Shown piece after piece: positions 33,643 to 44,980 of a stretch of 64,000 nucleotides of DNA (position 1 is the stretch's first letter; each line of letters starts with the position of its first letter). Under the pieces are notes generated by a model. It was not told where the DNA came from. It ran no database searches and saw only the letters and a list, made by a program, of their open reading frames with translations. This DNA is from Thelonectria olida. Its lineage: Eukaryota > Ascomycota > Sordariomycetes > Hypocreales > Nectriaceae. The DNA lies in contig JAGPYM010000016.1 of assembly GCA_020736575.1 (NCBI GenBank), positions 310,001 through 374,000 of the forward strand. Reading direction: 5' to 3'. The translations under genes were made by a program, and so were the position numbers.

Positions 33643-35164
33643 AAATGTCGAGACCTGCGTTGAATAAGATTGGATGTAATGTGATTATTGATTGAGATGT
33701 TTAACCTCGACCCTTGAAGAACAAAAAATTTAACTCCTAAAATCGAGGATATGAACAGAAATGACGCCTAATACTGTGTGATGACTTATTAAACTCCTGC
33801 GCAATCGCCCTCCTCTCATAATCCCATGGATACATGTGTCACCAGCTACATCATTGTTATCTTTCGGTCACTTCCAGACCAAACCCAGCCTCTTAGAGCC
33901 AGGAATGAGATAGAAGAGGTCGTCCTCCATATCCAGCTGATAATCAAGTCTAAGGAAGTCCCGTTTGATCACGCAGATTGCATATGGCCAGCTGTAAATG
34001 TTATTACATCTTTCCTATCGCATAGACAAATCTTGCACCTCCTTTGACACATCTAGTTACTGGGGCGTCCTGAACGACCGTCATCTGCCGATGCTGTCGC
34101 TGTTCCCAAACTTGCCATAATTCCGCCACCGGCCAAATTTGTGTCCTCACTTGAGCGGATTCCAGCCGGTAAGTATTGCATGCTATATATACTAAAATAG
34201 AAGCATGAGAACTGGATAACTTGGTCACGGAACAATAAATTGGCAATTCTTCCAACGACATGCGCCTGGATCCCTCGGAACTCAGAATTCCATAGTCGTC
34301 TTACGGGGCTTAGCTGTGGAAGACTAGCTGCTGATCGAGCTGCTGTATTATCACCGTCTCCAGTTGGACCGTTTTTCAGCTGCTCCTGAACCTACTCGTG
34401 TCTAGAACGCACGCTTAGAAAGAAACGATCTCGAGATCGTATCCTCCACCTGTCTTGAGATCTAACTGCGCAAGTAGATGTGGAAAACAGAACAACTGAA
34501 GAGCAAGAGCCCCAGAGATGAGAACATGGGTATCTATAGATAGGGTGCTAGTACGCTGTCGGTGTGTTAAGAACACGATACACGTATTCACATCCCAACT
34601 AAAAATAAGGACTCATTGCAGCAGCTGTTGGTCGGAGACCCAAACCCTTATTGGAGCTGACAAGGACGCCTCAGCTTCAAGCTTAAGCCAATCGTGTGCA
34701 ATGAGAATATGAAGTTTGCCATAAGCAAAGAAACGCCTTCCGCTAAAGCCTGCAGCAGTGTTCGTTTGGGATAGGATGCAACCTCATCCGTCCGGTAAGC
34801 CGTATGTGAAACCATTCTGACCACACGCTCCAGGTTCAGCTACCTAAGGACTGTTGTTCTGGCCCACCCAACGTGCCATGGGGCAGTTCAAAGCTATACA
34901 CTCCCTTGGAGGGCCGTTCAGAGTGAACGACTGGAAATAGTGCTTGATGTAGCCTAGTCCAGCCTGAGCCCTGAGCAAGAAAATGCTCGGCTGGTAGGTG
35001 TGGACTTTTACACCTGGCGCTTACGAGTTCTTGAAGAGAAATCTAATTAAATATGTTTTGACAATGAAAGTTATACTTAAACTATTTCCTTGCTGCCTAC
35101 TTCCTCTCGTCTTTTGCCTGTCGTACCTCCTGTACCTAAGTTGGTAATGTTTCTACACCTCCGA
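33643..35164. other. Intergenic region between convergent dehydrogenase and bicupin genes
   Basis: Although both flanking genes end here, 1.5 kb remain unexplained. I looked for exons, tRNA-like folds and transposon ends and saw none I could support. Several AT-rich stretches occur (33700-33790, 35040-35090). A decayed insertion is possible but not shown. Confidence 0.35.
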
Positions 35165-36745
35165 TTAGCCCTCGAAAGGAACAGCGATACGATCAACGTT
35201 GCCTGGCTTAATAAACTGTTTCTCTTTGGGCAACGACTCAAGGAACTCATTTGACACATCAAGATGATCTTTTACAACCTGTTTAGGCGTGAGAGCCAAC
35301 CACTGAGCAACCGAGATGTCGGAAAACTTGGGCGCTTGAAGCACCTCGAGAAAGATTAAATCCCCAGTGCCAGTATTCTCGACATAATGGCTGTTCCCGG
35401 CCGGGATATATCCAACGCCGCCGGCGGTAAAATCAAACGTCCGAGCCGATTCTGGAGCCTTGAAGACTGTAACGCGGCCACTCCCCTGGAGAAAGTAGCT
35501 CCATTCGTCAGAGGTGGTGTGCCAATGGAGTTCTCGCATGGCTCCTGGCTGTACAACGACAAGGGCCGCAGAGAAACCTTTGGCGATGGGAAATGTAGTT
35601 GGGTCGAGAATCTTGACGGAACCCCCAGGAACCATATAAGGCTCCTGTTGGGACCAATGGTAGGTATAAGACTCTGCCCCAACGAGCGAACCAGCCGGGG
35701 ATGTGACGTTTTGCTCCTCGATGTCCTTCGGAGCGGGGGTCCCATTAAAGATCTAATCATGATTAACCCGATGCATATGCAAATCTCACAAACAGGAATG
35801 CTCACGTAGCGCTCGCCCTGAGGAATCTTATCAAAAGCCTCCGTATTGCTCTCGAAGTTCTTGGCTAGAACGGAAATCGGGTTTCGCAGGAACAATTCAG
35901 ATACCAGAAACGTGTTGTCCTCAGAGAAGTCGCCCTGGTCAAAGACGAGAAGAAACTCCACGCCCTTATCCAAGGCTTGCAGACTATGAGGCACACCGGC
36001 AGGAAAGAACCACACATCCCCAGCGCAGAGGTCGTCGATAAAGTTCTGCCCCTCATCGTTTACTGCAGCCACACGGACGCAGCCTTTTGTGATCAGAGAC
36101 CACTCGTTGGCTGTGTGCCAGTGAAGCTCACGGTAGGCACTGGGTGCTAGACGCATGTCCACGCCGGCCATGGCCGTGGCCCCAGGGAGAACATCCTGGT
36201 TTTGCTGTCTAGCCCACCCAGCCCCTTTTTGGCTGCCAAGGCGGTTGTGGGAGAGGCCAAGAGGCCACATGGCGTTTGGCACATCGCCAGCATCTGTACC
36301 AGGGGGAGCAAAGAGGTCGGGGTTCAGCTTCTCATACTCGTACGTTCGAGGACCTGGATCCGTGGCTCCATATTTGCCTCGCATGGGCTGTGGAGGGTCG
36401 GCGTCCTCAAAGTTGAGGAAGAGACCCAGCTTGGTGTTTTTCTTCTGGCCTTTAACAAACTCCGGGTTCTTGACAATGGCCGAGTCTGACTTGTCCGGAT
36501 CTGGCCGTTTGGCATTGCCTCCAAGCAAACTAGAATCGCCGTAAAGTGAGCCGCTAGGAGAGGTCACAGTTGGAATGGGCGGGTTAACACCCCCCACAGG
36601 GCCCTTGTTCTCTCCGTAGTCCATTCTACGGTATGAAATTAGAGCTGTAGATCAAAGGATACCACAGCATCGTCAGAACTCACTGCGGTAATGCAAGAAC
36701 ATAGGAGGTTGCCACCAAGGCACAAGCTATCCCACGAAGATACAT
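35165..36745 (-). CDS. Secreted bicupin, oxalate decarboxylase type
   Basis: Three exons (36745-36684, 36625-35806, 35752-35165) encode 489 residues. The first exon gives a signal peptide (MYLRGIACALVATSYVLALP) and was found upstream of the long frame through a clean GT-AG intron. Two cupin domains follow. Domain 1 has RELHWHTANEWSLITKG and FFPAGVPHSLQ; domain 2 has RELHWHTTSDEWSYFLQG and YIPAGNSHYV. Each supplies the His-His-Glu-His manganese set. The flexible lid in domain 1 reads SEDNTF, which contains the acid residue linked with decarboxylase rather than oxidase activity in OxdC. The enzyme should convert oxalate to formate and CO2 outside the cell or in the wall. It converges with the aldehyde dehydrogenase. 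Confidence 0.93.
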
Positions 36746-37887
36746 TTTGGTGGCGCACTTCGATATCGACTGCTTGGGTGAGGAAAGGCTTGTCGTCAGA
36801 AAAGGAGTGATGGGATGCAAGGGCTAGTCAAGGAGAAAGAGAGAGCTCAGCCGATATGTATAACCGTGGTATTGGAATGCGGCTCTGGAACGAGGGCCGG
36901 GCCGGGAGGAATTTAATGTGCCCCGTCTGGCATGGATAGGAGAGCTGAAGGAAATAGCTGGTTCTGTCCATGTTTCACTTGTATCCTTCTGCCAACACCG
37001 AACGTGCGAGTCGCTGGGTGAGATCTTTGCGAAGGTCTTACATCTGGATAAGTTAGCGCTACAGGTGATCTCACATCCCTTGCGTATGCAGAGTGATCTG
37101 ATGCTTTTGGATATAGATACTCCGTAGTTTATACCAAACTGGGGGATAAAATTACAGGCTGGGCTTTTCAAAACAGGGTGGTACCCATTCGAGGAAGGCA
37201 TGTTCTGAGCGTTCGATGAAAAACATTGATCATGGGACTCGCTCTATCGTCATGGTGGCAAGATTTCCTTCGTACTTTCAGAGTAAGATTCCAGGTCTTT
37301 TATTGTTGACTACCTGGGTAAGGTACGAAAAGCAACAGGGCTGAAATTCTCTCAATACTTTCAGCATGCCTAAGACGAGACACGATAACTGAATAGGGAT
37401 TGGAACGACAGCGCTTGCTGGCTGCGGGACCGCACATATACCTCAGCATCCCACCCTGTCCCTTTCTTGTTCACATTTCCCAGGGTGCCTGGAATGAATT
37501 GAAACCCGTGGTAATCAGTCCGAGGAACAACTAACAAGCCATCACGCCACGGTGGATGACAGTCTTTTCCATGCAGGTAATGATAGCGTAATGATTAACT
37601 AACCATACCCAACCACCCAGCTTTAGCTCGCTAAGAAACCCTTTTTTAAGACTTCATGCGGATATGAGTGGTGGAAGCTCGTCTGACAGATTGCCAAGAC
37701 TATGCAAGGAACTGCAAATTGATAGCAAGGAAGACGACCTGCATGTAGTATTCAAGAGTTCATAGAAATATCATTCATGCGTTTGTGACGAAATGCTTCC
37801 ATCTGCGAAAGGCATGGCCTTCTTTCTTAATTCGTTATCAGATTTCGTTTACATTGTCCCATAAGCAAATAAATACAAATAACTCGA
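36746..37887. other. Intergenic region upstream of the bicupin gene
   Basis: This 1.1 kb segment holds the bicupin promoter and the 3' UTR of the SAT4-family gene. A TTATACAT element near 36856-36863 (minus strand) lies about 115 bp upstream of the bicupin ATG and may be its TATA box. No gene is seen. Confidence 0.4.
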
Positions 37888-39358
37888 CTAAGTCGGGTGA
37901 TTATATTCTGCGTTCGTTCTTGCTCCTTCGTCCAAACCATGACTTCCATGCATTTGGAACGTCGTCTTGACTCTAATGCCACTATGCTTGCTTTCCCCCA
38001 GAAACCCTCCGCTAGAGGCAGCCGATCGACCTGCCCCCCGAACCAGCTCATCCTCCGAGTCGTTTCCTTTGTTCGTCTGGCTAACAATGTTCGTCGTAAT
38101 ACGGCTTTGGTGCGTTCGGCGGCTCCGGTCGACGCCGGCGGATGAGAGTTCGTAGTGTCCGTAGTTGGAGCTGTTTCCGGCGGTTGATCTCATGCCGACG
38201 ATGAGTGATCGGAGAGCTGCAAATCGACATGTCAATACGAGGACGGGGCCATCATGGATGAAGAGGTTACGCACGTGGGAGGCATGAGGCGATGATTGCG
38301 ACGGCCGTTTCAATCATGGAGACGGTGCAGGTCAGCATGGTTTCGTGACGCTTCGAATAATACGCTCGAATGACTGTCCTCGTCAGCTTGTCTGGGTAAT
38401 GGGGCGGTGACAGCTCGACATACTGCTTGCGATGACGACCAAGATTCCCAGAGCGAAGATGGCAGATACGCCAAGCTTCTGCTTTGGTTTCATCTGGAGC
38501 TGGAGGACCATGGAGATGGGCAGGCTGATGACTGAGAAACGTCAGCTGGGCTGTGCACCCACGGATGAGGTTCTTGGCCTTGGCATACTTGCGACGTCGG
38601 TAGATATGTTTACTGAAAGCGAGTCAGTCAGTCTCACAGGGGTGGCGTCCAAATCAAGTCAGGGGGATTCTTACAGATTATCGTCAGCCAGTAATTGATG
38701 TCCGAGTTTGCTGGATCACATTGGTCTGCGAATCGTTAGCGTCGGTGAAGACGGCGGCAGTGGTACTCACATGTAGGATCTTTTGACCATCTTTTGTCGT
38801 GTGGATAGCACTGGAAGATGATGTGAAAGAAGATGGTAGTCCAAGAGGCTGCCAATACCCCGAGAGCGACGTTGTAAATGGTCTGCAGCGTCGTTCCAGG
38901 TGCTGCGATCCTCTTGTAGAACAAGACGAGAGCAAATTTGATAGCCCACAAAGACGAAACGTAGAGAATCGAACCTGGTACAATCATCTTTAACCAAATC
39001 AGCACGCCGAGTTACGCCTTGTCTATCGATGGCAGAACCCACCTTCATAATCTGGATAAAGTCCTCTCGACTGGCCGTTGCGATGTCGGCCATGCCCAAA
39101 TTCCACATGTGCTGCTGGATAACCAGATCCCCAATGAGGCAACACATGGACAAAACGATGAGGCCATCATCGATTCCAAGCGCGCCGAGCTTGCGGAAGC
39201 GAATCCAGAGCCGAGCAACGAGGAAGAAAAAGGCGATGACGGTACTGAAGTACCATGATATCTTGTGACCGTGTCAGTATGCTGGGGCGCAAGCGAGCAT
39301 CATCTCCAAGTTGGGACCCCTGCGCTGTACCTACCACTTGGCCAAGCCCCTTCGACAT
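37888..39358 (-). CDS. Integral membrane protein, SAT4/Pth11-like rhodopsin domain
   Basis: Eight exons (39358-39335, 39261-39043, 38987-38771, 38725-38675, 38612-38589, 38531-38424, 38373-38275, 38216-37888) close in frame to 356 residues. The gene is unusually fragmented, with introns of 45-73 nt. Hydrophobic helices are visible at ISWYFSTVIAFFFLVARLW, GLIVLSMCCLIGDLVI, ILYVSSLWAIKFALVLFYK, VLAASWTTIFFHIIFQ, DVAIISLPISMVL, IFALGILVVIAS and IETAVAIIASCLP. The segment CYPHDKRWSKDPTYQCD matches the conserved extracellular loop of fungal rhodopsin-domain proteins related to SAT4 and Pth11. No CFEM domain is present. The cytosolic tail is Ser/Gly-rich. The role is unknown; some relatives act as G-protein-coupled receptors, others lie in metabolite clusters. 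The N-terminus is short, so an upstream exon may be missing. Confidence 0.85.
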
Positions 39359-40336
39359 GACGGCTCAGATTTTCCCCTGTCTGCAGGCATGAGATGAACC
39401 GATGCAAGAGATTTGAGTTGGGATGAGTTCGGGTCTTATTGCCTCGAGGTCAATCTGCATCCTAGCAACGCATTTCGATCTCCCGCCTGTCGCCGAGAAT
39501 GCATGGGTGTGGAATCATGAACAACGACTAAGCATTTGTCTGCATTCTAATAGAATTACATGTGAAGTGGATGTGTTGATGTGTGTCGGTAGTTTCACTA
39601 GTACGTCGTGGCGCTGACAGGAGGACGCGCCGCGCCCAATGCCCCTGAACGGTTTTGCCCGAAAAAGCAGGTGAGTGAGGCTGTTGCTCGCAAGCTCAAT
39701 GCCTTAGTTATACGTCGTATATTGTGTGCGAGAGTTGGGGATCAATGGTGGCGTTTCGTGTATTAAATGAAGCGATTAGTTAATGTTGACAGGACGAATA
39801 CCAGGATGAAGCGTGATCTGATAAGCGCCATTCGTAAAGAGCTAACCACACTGCGAGTCATGTCCATTTTACACAAAGTACTGCTCAGCCTCACAATGGC
39901 CATGTGGGAGCGTTCAACTTACATGATGGGACTCGCCTATGTGCGGCTTGTTCTAGTAGCGAGACCCTGTTTGGCTGTCACGTAGACACATGCAGGATGG
40001 CCTTGGTTCGAAACTCTAAGGTGATTTTCTTCCAGCGATTCGGGCCGTGAAAGCGCTATTTCGTAAGAGCATGGGCATCGTTGTTCAGCTCTGTCGACAC
40101 CCAATGGAACTGGTCTCCTTGTCGATCCTCTCCACTCCGAAGATCCCGTTTGTCAGGGGTTGGTTGCGACGTTGCAAGTTGCTCGCCCTGTAATTAGAGT
40201 TTGGAAAAAGTCTTCATACCGTATCCTCTCAACAGGAACCTGCATGAACCCATCCGCGTGGCGTCCTGTCAAGCTGATCTTCTCCCCTTTCCGATCCTCA
40301 GCCACCACCAACCAAGTTCACTCTTCACGCCTCAAC
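39359..40336. promoter_or_regulatory. Divergent intergenic region, SAT4-family gene / carboxylesterase
   Basis: This ~1 kb segment separates two divergent starts. I see only short unsupported frames and no nameable element. Confidence 0.35.
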
Positions 40337-42160
40337 ATGTTTGAAACGCTCGCCAGATTGATCCTGGCAGGCTTCTGCCTCGTTACGGCCGCAGCAGCAA
40401 GTGGTCGCAAAACCCCTCAGGTCGCCATTGCGCAAGCGACCATTAGAGGGTTTCAAGATGCTCACAACAACTCGGTCTACCTGGGCATTCCATATGCAGC
40501 AACCACTGGGGGGAAGAACCGGTGAGTTGGAAGAACCCATATGAGCCCGATTGCGCGTGCTGACATTCATTGCTTAGGTGGCGGCCGCCTCAGGATGTTC
40601 CCAAGTCAAAGTCGTCGTTCGACGCAACTTCCTACGGCCCAACATGTCCTCAGGCCATCTCTAACGACCACTACACCCGTCAAGACGAGGATTGTCTGAA
40701 CCTCAACATCTGGGCCCCTTCAAAGGGGAGAAACCTGCCGGTAAGCCCCCCATAGAAGACATGTGGCAGCGAACCTCATAGCCTGACTCGCTCTGCGTCT
40801 TTAGGTGTTTGTATACATGTATGGCGGTGCCATGGTCACTGGGTCGAACAGCAATCCGCAACTGCAGGGCTCCAACTTTGCTCGCAACGGCGTCATCTAC
40901 GTCAACTTCAACACCCGGGAGAGCATATTTGCGTCGCCGCACTCGGCAGAATTGAAGGCCCAAGGCAACAAATCGCAGAACTTTGGTATCTTGGACGTGA
41001 ATAAGGCCCTGGATTGGGTTCACAAAAACATCCATGGTGAGCACTGGCGGAGCTGCCTAGACAACGCGCTCTAACACTATTCCAGCATTCGGAGGCAACC
41101 CTGATCACATCGTCTTTGGCGGCCACTCGTCAGGCGCTGTCCAGGTTGATCACTACCTTTGGAACCACCCCAACTCGTGGCTTAAGGGCGCGGTTCAGAT
41201 GAGCGCCAACGCCATGTCTGGCCCAGCCTACGCGCCTCTCAACCAGGCCCTCGACGCCGTTGCGGCTGAAGTCGGTTGCCCGAAAGCCGGGAACGGACAA
41301 CTTGACTGTCTCCGCGGTGTCGATCTGTACGAGTTCCAGACGGCCAACTTCAACTCAACATTTAACACTTGGTTCACCCCCGTTATCGACCAAGTCACAA
41401 GACACTCCAACTATGCGGCGCGTTTCAAGGCAGGAAACTACGCCTCTCATGTCCCACTTCTGACCGGTACTTCCAACGGCGAGGGCACCATCTTTAGCCT
41501 CGTGTACTCGGCCGAGAACAGCAATTTCAGCTCCTGGATCAACACGTTCGACGCCGACAGCGCGCACATCCCAGACAGCGCGCTTATTGCCGCCTACGAC
41601 GCCTCGGACTATGCAAGCGAGTCCCTTCGCAGCGGCACCCAGTACGGCGACGCACGCTTCAACTGCCCCGTCGACTATCTCATCGACATGCGCAGTGAGA
41701 CGCAGGACACGTGGGCGTACCGCTTCTTCGGGGCTTACGACAACGTCGTGGGCGTGCCCAACACGGCGCCCACGCACGGGACCGAAGTGCCCTTCTTCCA
41801 CGGCGGCAACGAATGCTTCGAGTCGTTATCGGGCGTGACCAAGGAGCAGCAGGCATTGGCCGACTCGATCCATGGCTGGTTTGTCGCATGGATCAAGAAC
41901 CCGGCTGCTGGGCCCGGGTGGGACAAGGTCTCGCCTACTTCGGGACCGGTCACCAAGCTGGGAGTTCCTGGTGATGAGCTGTCTCTGATTGAGGGGGTGA
42001 CGGGCGACTACAATGCTCGATGCCAGCTGGTAGGTCCCCCTTAGCTGCCTGTTTGTTTGCTTCCTGTATACTGATGAATTTCTAGGTCTACAATTCGAGG
42101 TTTGCCAAGTATCCTGTCATTCAATCAGTTGCGAGCCTGGTTTCAGATCTTCTTAATTGA
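40337..42160 (+). CDS. Secreted type-B carboxylesterase/lipase
   Basis: Five exons (40337-40521, 40578-40740, 40805-41036, 41086-42029, 42086-42160) encode 532 residues. The N-terminus MFETLARLILAGFCLVTAAAA is a signal peptide. The alpha/beta-hydrolase features appear in order: GIPYAATTG, EDCLNLNIWAP (the type-B signature), VYMYGGAMVTGS for the oxyanion hole, and GGHSSGAVQ with nucleophile S208. The catalytic His probably lies in THGTEVPFF. The oxyanion motif is YGGA rather than the more common HGGG. Substrates may be esters, carbamates or lipids; the sequence does not decide. Several N-glycosylation sites fit secretion. Confidence 0.92.
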
Positions 42161-42559
42161 ATGAGAAAGTCCCCTATTTCTCGACGTATCCGAGGCGAGA
42201 TGAAGTAATATATAGCAATCAGAAAGCCATACTTAGACGATTGATGCCTGCGGAACCATATCTGCACCTCGGCTTCTTGCCTTGTTCCATTTCTTGTTCA
42301 TATTTCCATACCCAAAATAAATTGAACCGCCGATAACCACACCAAGGCAACAAAGTCAACAACTAATGAGCCCAACATGTCTCCTTGAGTGACACGATCC
42401 TCTCACTGCATGAAAAGTGTGGTGTAGTGCAGGCAGTGGGCAGTGCAGATTATTAGTCATCACTCATCTGCTGAGATGGGTGACAAAAACCCGCGCAATT
42501 GTCTGCTTACCTGCCAACAACCACCAACATAAGTTCCCATCCGATCGTTGTGCGCAATC
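42161..42559. other. Intergenic region before the HET gene
   Basis: This 399 bp stretch between co-directional genes must contain the 3' UTR of the esterase and the promoter of the HET gene. Nothing further is seen. Confidence 0.4.
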
Positions 42560-44971
42560 ATGGTCTGTTCATTCTGTCGATCACACATCTTGGAATCCGG
42601 AAACACGTGGGGTTACCACCACTACGACGTGTCCCGGTTTAAACAGTCTTTGCAGGAAGAATGTTCGCTGTGCACGAGGCTCTCGGATGACCTCAAGGCG
42701 ACGTCTGACTCCGAGCATAATCTGAATACCAGCGCCGAACCAGACTCATGGCTCGACCCTTGGCTTGGAAAAGACTCGTCCCAAGACGCCGTCTATAGGT
42801 GGACTCTCCGCAATGCATCAGCCGTCACAAGAGAGAGCAAAGACATGGTGGTGCTTCGGTTCAGACCAAACCTAGGAACCGACCCAGCACAACAAATGCA
42901 AAATAATAAGCGACTGCGGCTACCCGATAGGGCATTCTATTTCCTACATGAAGAAGAAGATGTTCAAGGAGACCAAAAGGGTGACGCTACAGACAGCAGG
43001 CTCCGGCCGGAGCTAGGGAGAATCCCGCACGCTCATCAGCTTGGGGGACGAACTGACTCGAACGGAGCCTGGGCCCAGATGTCCAGTTGGATGGACAACT
43101 GTCTGAAGCACCACCCCAACTGCGCGCGCAAACATTCCGAGCGAGACTTCGTCCCAACTAGACTCGTCGATGTCGGCCCGCACAATGGGAAATGGCCACC
43201 AGACACAGTCCGGGTTGTGGTCACCGAAGAGCGGCACAAGCACAGCCCGTATGTGACTCTTAGTCACTGTTGGGGGAAAGACCCATTCGTCAATCTCGTC
43301 GAGGACAACTTCGACGAGTTCACGACCAGCGGCGTGTCCTGGGAACAGATCAAGAGCAACCAAAACTTCGTAGACGCCATCCTGGTGGCGCGGAAGCTGA
43401 AGACCAGGTTTATCTGGATCGACTCGCTGTGCATCATCCAGGAGCCGCGGTTCGACACGGAAGCTGAGCGTCTCACGTTTGAGAAGAATAAAAAGAGAAA
43501 AGGGGACTCTGATTTTAGCAAGGAGGGCAAGACCATGCACAAGGTCTATCGAAACTCTTACCTCAACATTTCCGCCGCAGCGTCGCCCGACAAGAACGGC
43601 GGCTTGTTCAAGGCGAGGGATTACGATGATCTTCGCAGAATCATCCCTGAACAGTACGTCCCGAGAAAATCTACTGTTCTATTCAAGAACCACAAGTGGA
43701 GAGCCGTGGCAGACAAGATATACGAGGAAGGACTCCTTAACAAGATTCTTTATACCCGCGGCTGGGTATTTCAAGGTAAGTCAATCCAATCTACGGCGAC
43801 GTCTGGAATTATGCTAACGACTTTCTTGGTAGAGCGAATGCTCTCTCCTCGTCTTCTACACTTCTCAACTAACCAGATCTTTTGGGAATGTTCCACAATC
43901 ACAGCGCCCGAATCCATTCCAACCGGCCTCCCGCTTCCTCTCGACGCCCCCGTCGCCGCTCCAGACCGTCAGTGGCGTCTTCGCTTACAGCAGGCGGCTC
44001 TGTCTGTACGTTCGATAGGAGACAGCTCTATCGAGACCTTTTGGCGCATCGCTGTCCGCGCCTACACGTCCTGCGACTTGGGCCAAGAAAAGGACAAGCT
44101 GATCGCTATCTGGGGCGTTGCCAAGCTGGTGCGCGACGCGCTCCGCGAAGACTTCGCCGCTGGGCTATGGAGCCTCGGGCTGGTCGAGCAATTGTGCTGG
44201 AGGGTTGCAAACGATAGGGCCCAGCGCCCACCAGCATTGGCGGCGTTCCCGAGCTGGTCGTGGATGAGTGTGCGAGGAGCCATCGAACCTGCGTCTCGGA
44301 TCGGCAACCCGCCGCGGGTGTGGGAAATCGAAGGCGTTGACGGTAAAGAGCCGCAATTTGAACTTAGAGAGAGAGTCTCTCTAGACACTGTCGTAGGCAA
44401 GGGGCCGACGTGGAAGGAGGAGCTGGCGAATATGACCAATAGGATGGCCGACATGGAGGAGCACATGGGCGCCCACATCACGGCAGAGTATAAGTCGAAG
44501 TCAAGAGATGCACCGCCGGAGCTCGTGTGTCCGGAAATCAGCATCAAGGGCCACGTCATGAAAGGGTCGTTGAAGAAGTGCGAGGGTACGAGTGGCTGGG
44601 ATCTGGCCATCGACCTGCCGAATGAGCAAGTGGTTTGGATGGAGGCGTTCCCTGACGTAAGACCCTCAGTCGACGATTTAGAATGCGAGTTTGTGGTTCT
44701 CGCAGTGAGCTGTTCCTTGTATTTGGAAGGGTTGGACAAGGACGAGCTGGACTGCCTTGAGGATGACGAAATTTCTGAGGTCGAGTACGCCGGCACTGGG
44801 ATCCTCGTCGAGAAGGTCGAAGGGAGCATGTATAAGAGAACCGGCGCGTTGAGGTTTGAAGGTATAAGCAATGAGTCTTGGGAAGGCTTAAGAGAGTCAT
44901 GCTGCGGTCGGGAGACGGAGGGCGAAGGGGCGCATGCGCTAGAGGATGGTATACAGATCCTGCTGTGTTGA
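42560..44971 (+). CDS. HET-domain protein (heterokaryon-incompatibility type)
   Basis: Two exons (42560-43775, 43833-44971) encode 784 residues. The ATG at 42560 was taken because the longer frame starts with TTG. An N-terminal CSFC...CSLC pair spaced by about 30 residues may bind zinc. The HET domain spans roughly residues 231-413. It shows the three standard blocks: YVTLSHCWG, FIWIDSLCIIQ and, after the intron, GWVFQERMLSPR. A long C-terminal half follows, with SWSWMSVRG typical of large HET proteins and an acidic end. HET domains trigger programmed cell death when fungal cells of unlike genotype fuse, and they are related to TIR-like folds. The stop lies 9 bp from the stop of the opposite-strand STAND NTPase gene, so their 3' UTRs must overlap. 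Confidence 0.95.
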   Translation: MVCSFCRSHILESGNTWGYHHYDVSRFKQSLQEECSLCTRLSDDLKATSDSEHNLNTSAEPDSWLDPWLGKDSSQDAVYRWTLRNASAVTRESKDMVVLRFRPNLGTDPAQQMQNNKRLRLPDRAFYFLHEEEDVQGDQKGDATDSRLRPELGRIPHAHQLGGRTDSNGAWAQMSSWMDNCLKHHPNCARKHSERDFVPTRLVDVGPHNGKWPPDTVRVVVTEERHKHSPYVTLSHCWGKDPFVNLVEDNFDEFTTSGVSWEQIKSNQNFVDAILVARKLKTRFIWIDSLCIIQEPRFDTEAERLTFEKNKKRKGDSDFSKEGKTMHKVYRNSYLNISAAASPDKNGGLFKARDYDDLRRIIPEQYVPRKSTVLFKNHKWRAVADKIYEEGLLNKILYTRGWVFQGKSIQSTATSGIMLTTFLVERMLSPRLLHFSTNQIFWECSTITAPESIPTGLPLPLDAPVAAPDRQWRLRLQQAALSVRSIGDSSIETFWRIAVRAYTSCDLGQEKDKLIAIWGVAKLVRDALREDFAAGLWSLGLVEQLCWRVANDRAQRPPALAAFPSWSWMSVRGAIEPASRIGNPPRVWEIEGVDGKEPQFELRERVSLDTVVGKGPTWKEELANMTNRMADMEEHMGAHITAEYKSKSRDAPPELVCPEISIKGHVMKGSLKKCEGTSGWDLAIDLPNEQVVWMEAFPDVRPSVDDLECEFVVLAVSCSLYLEGLDKDELDCLEDDEISEVEYAGTGILVEKVEGSMYKRTGALRFEGISNESWEGLRESCCGRETEGEGAHALEDGIQILLC

Positions 44972-44980
44972 CGTTCATGT

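Noticed and set aside
36824..37201. 125-codon minus-strand frame upstream of the bicupin
   Set aside because: It lies in the bicupin promoter, has no recognisable domain and no supporting splice structure.
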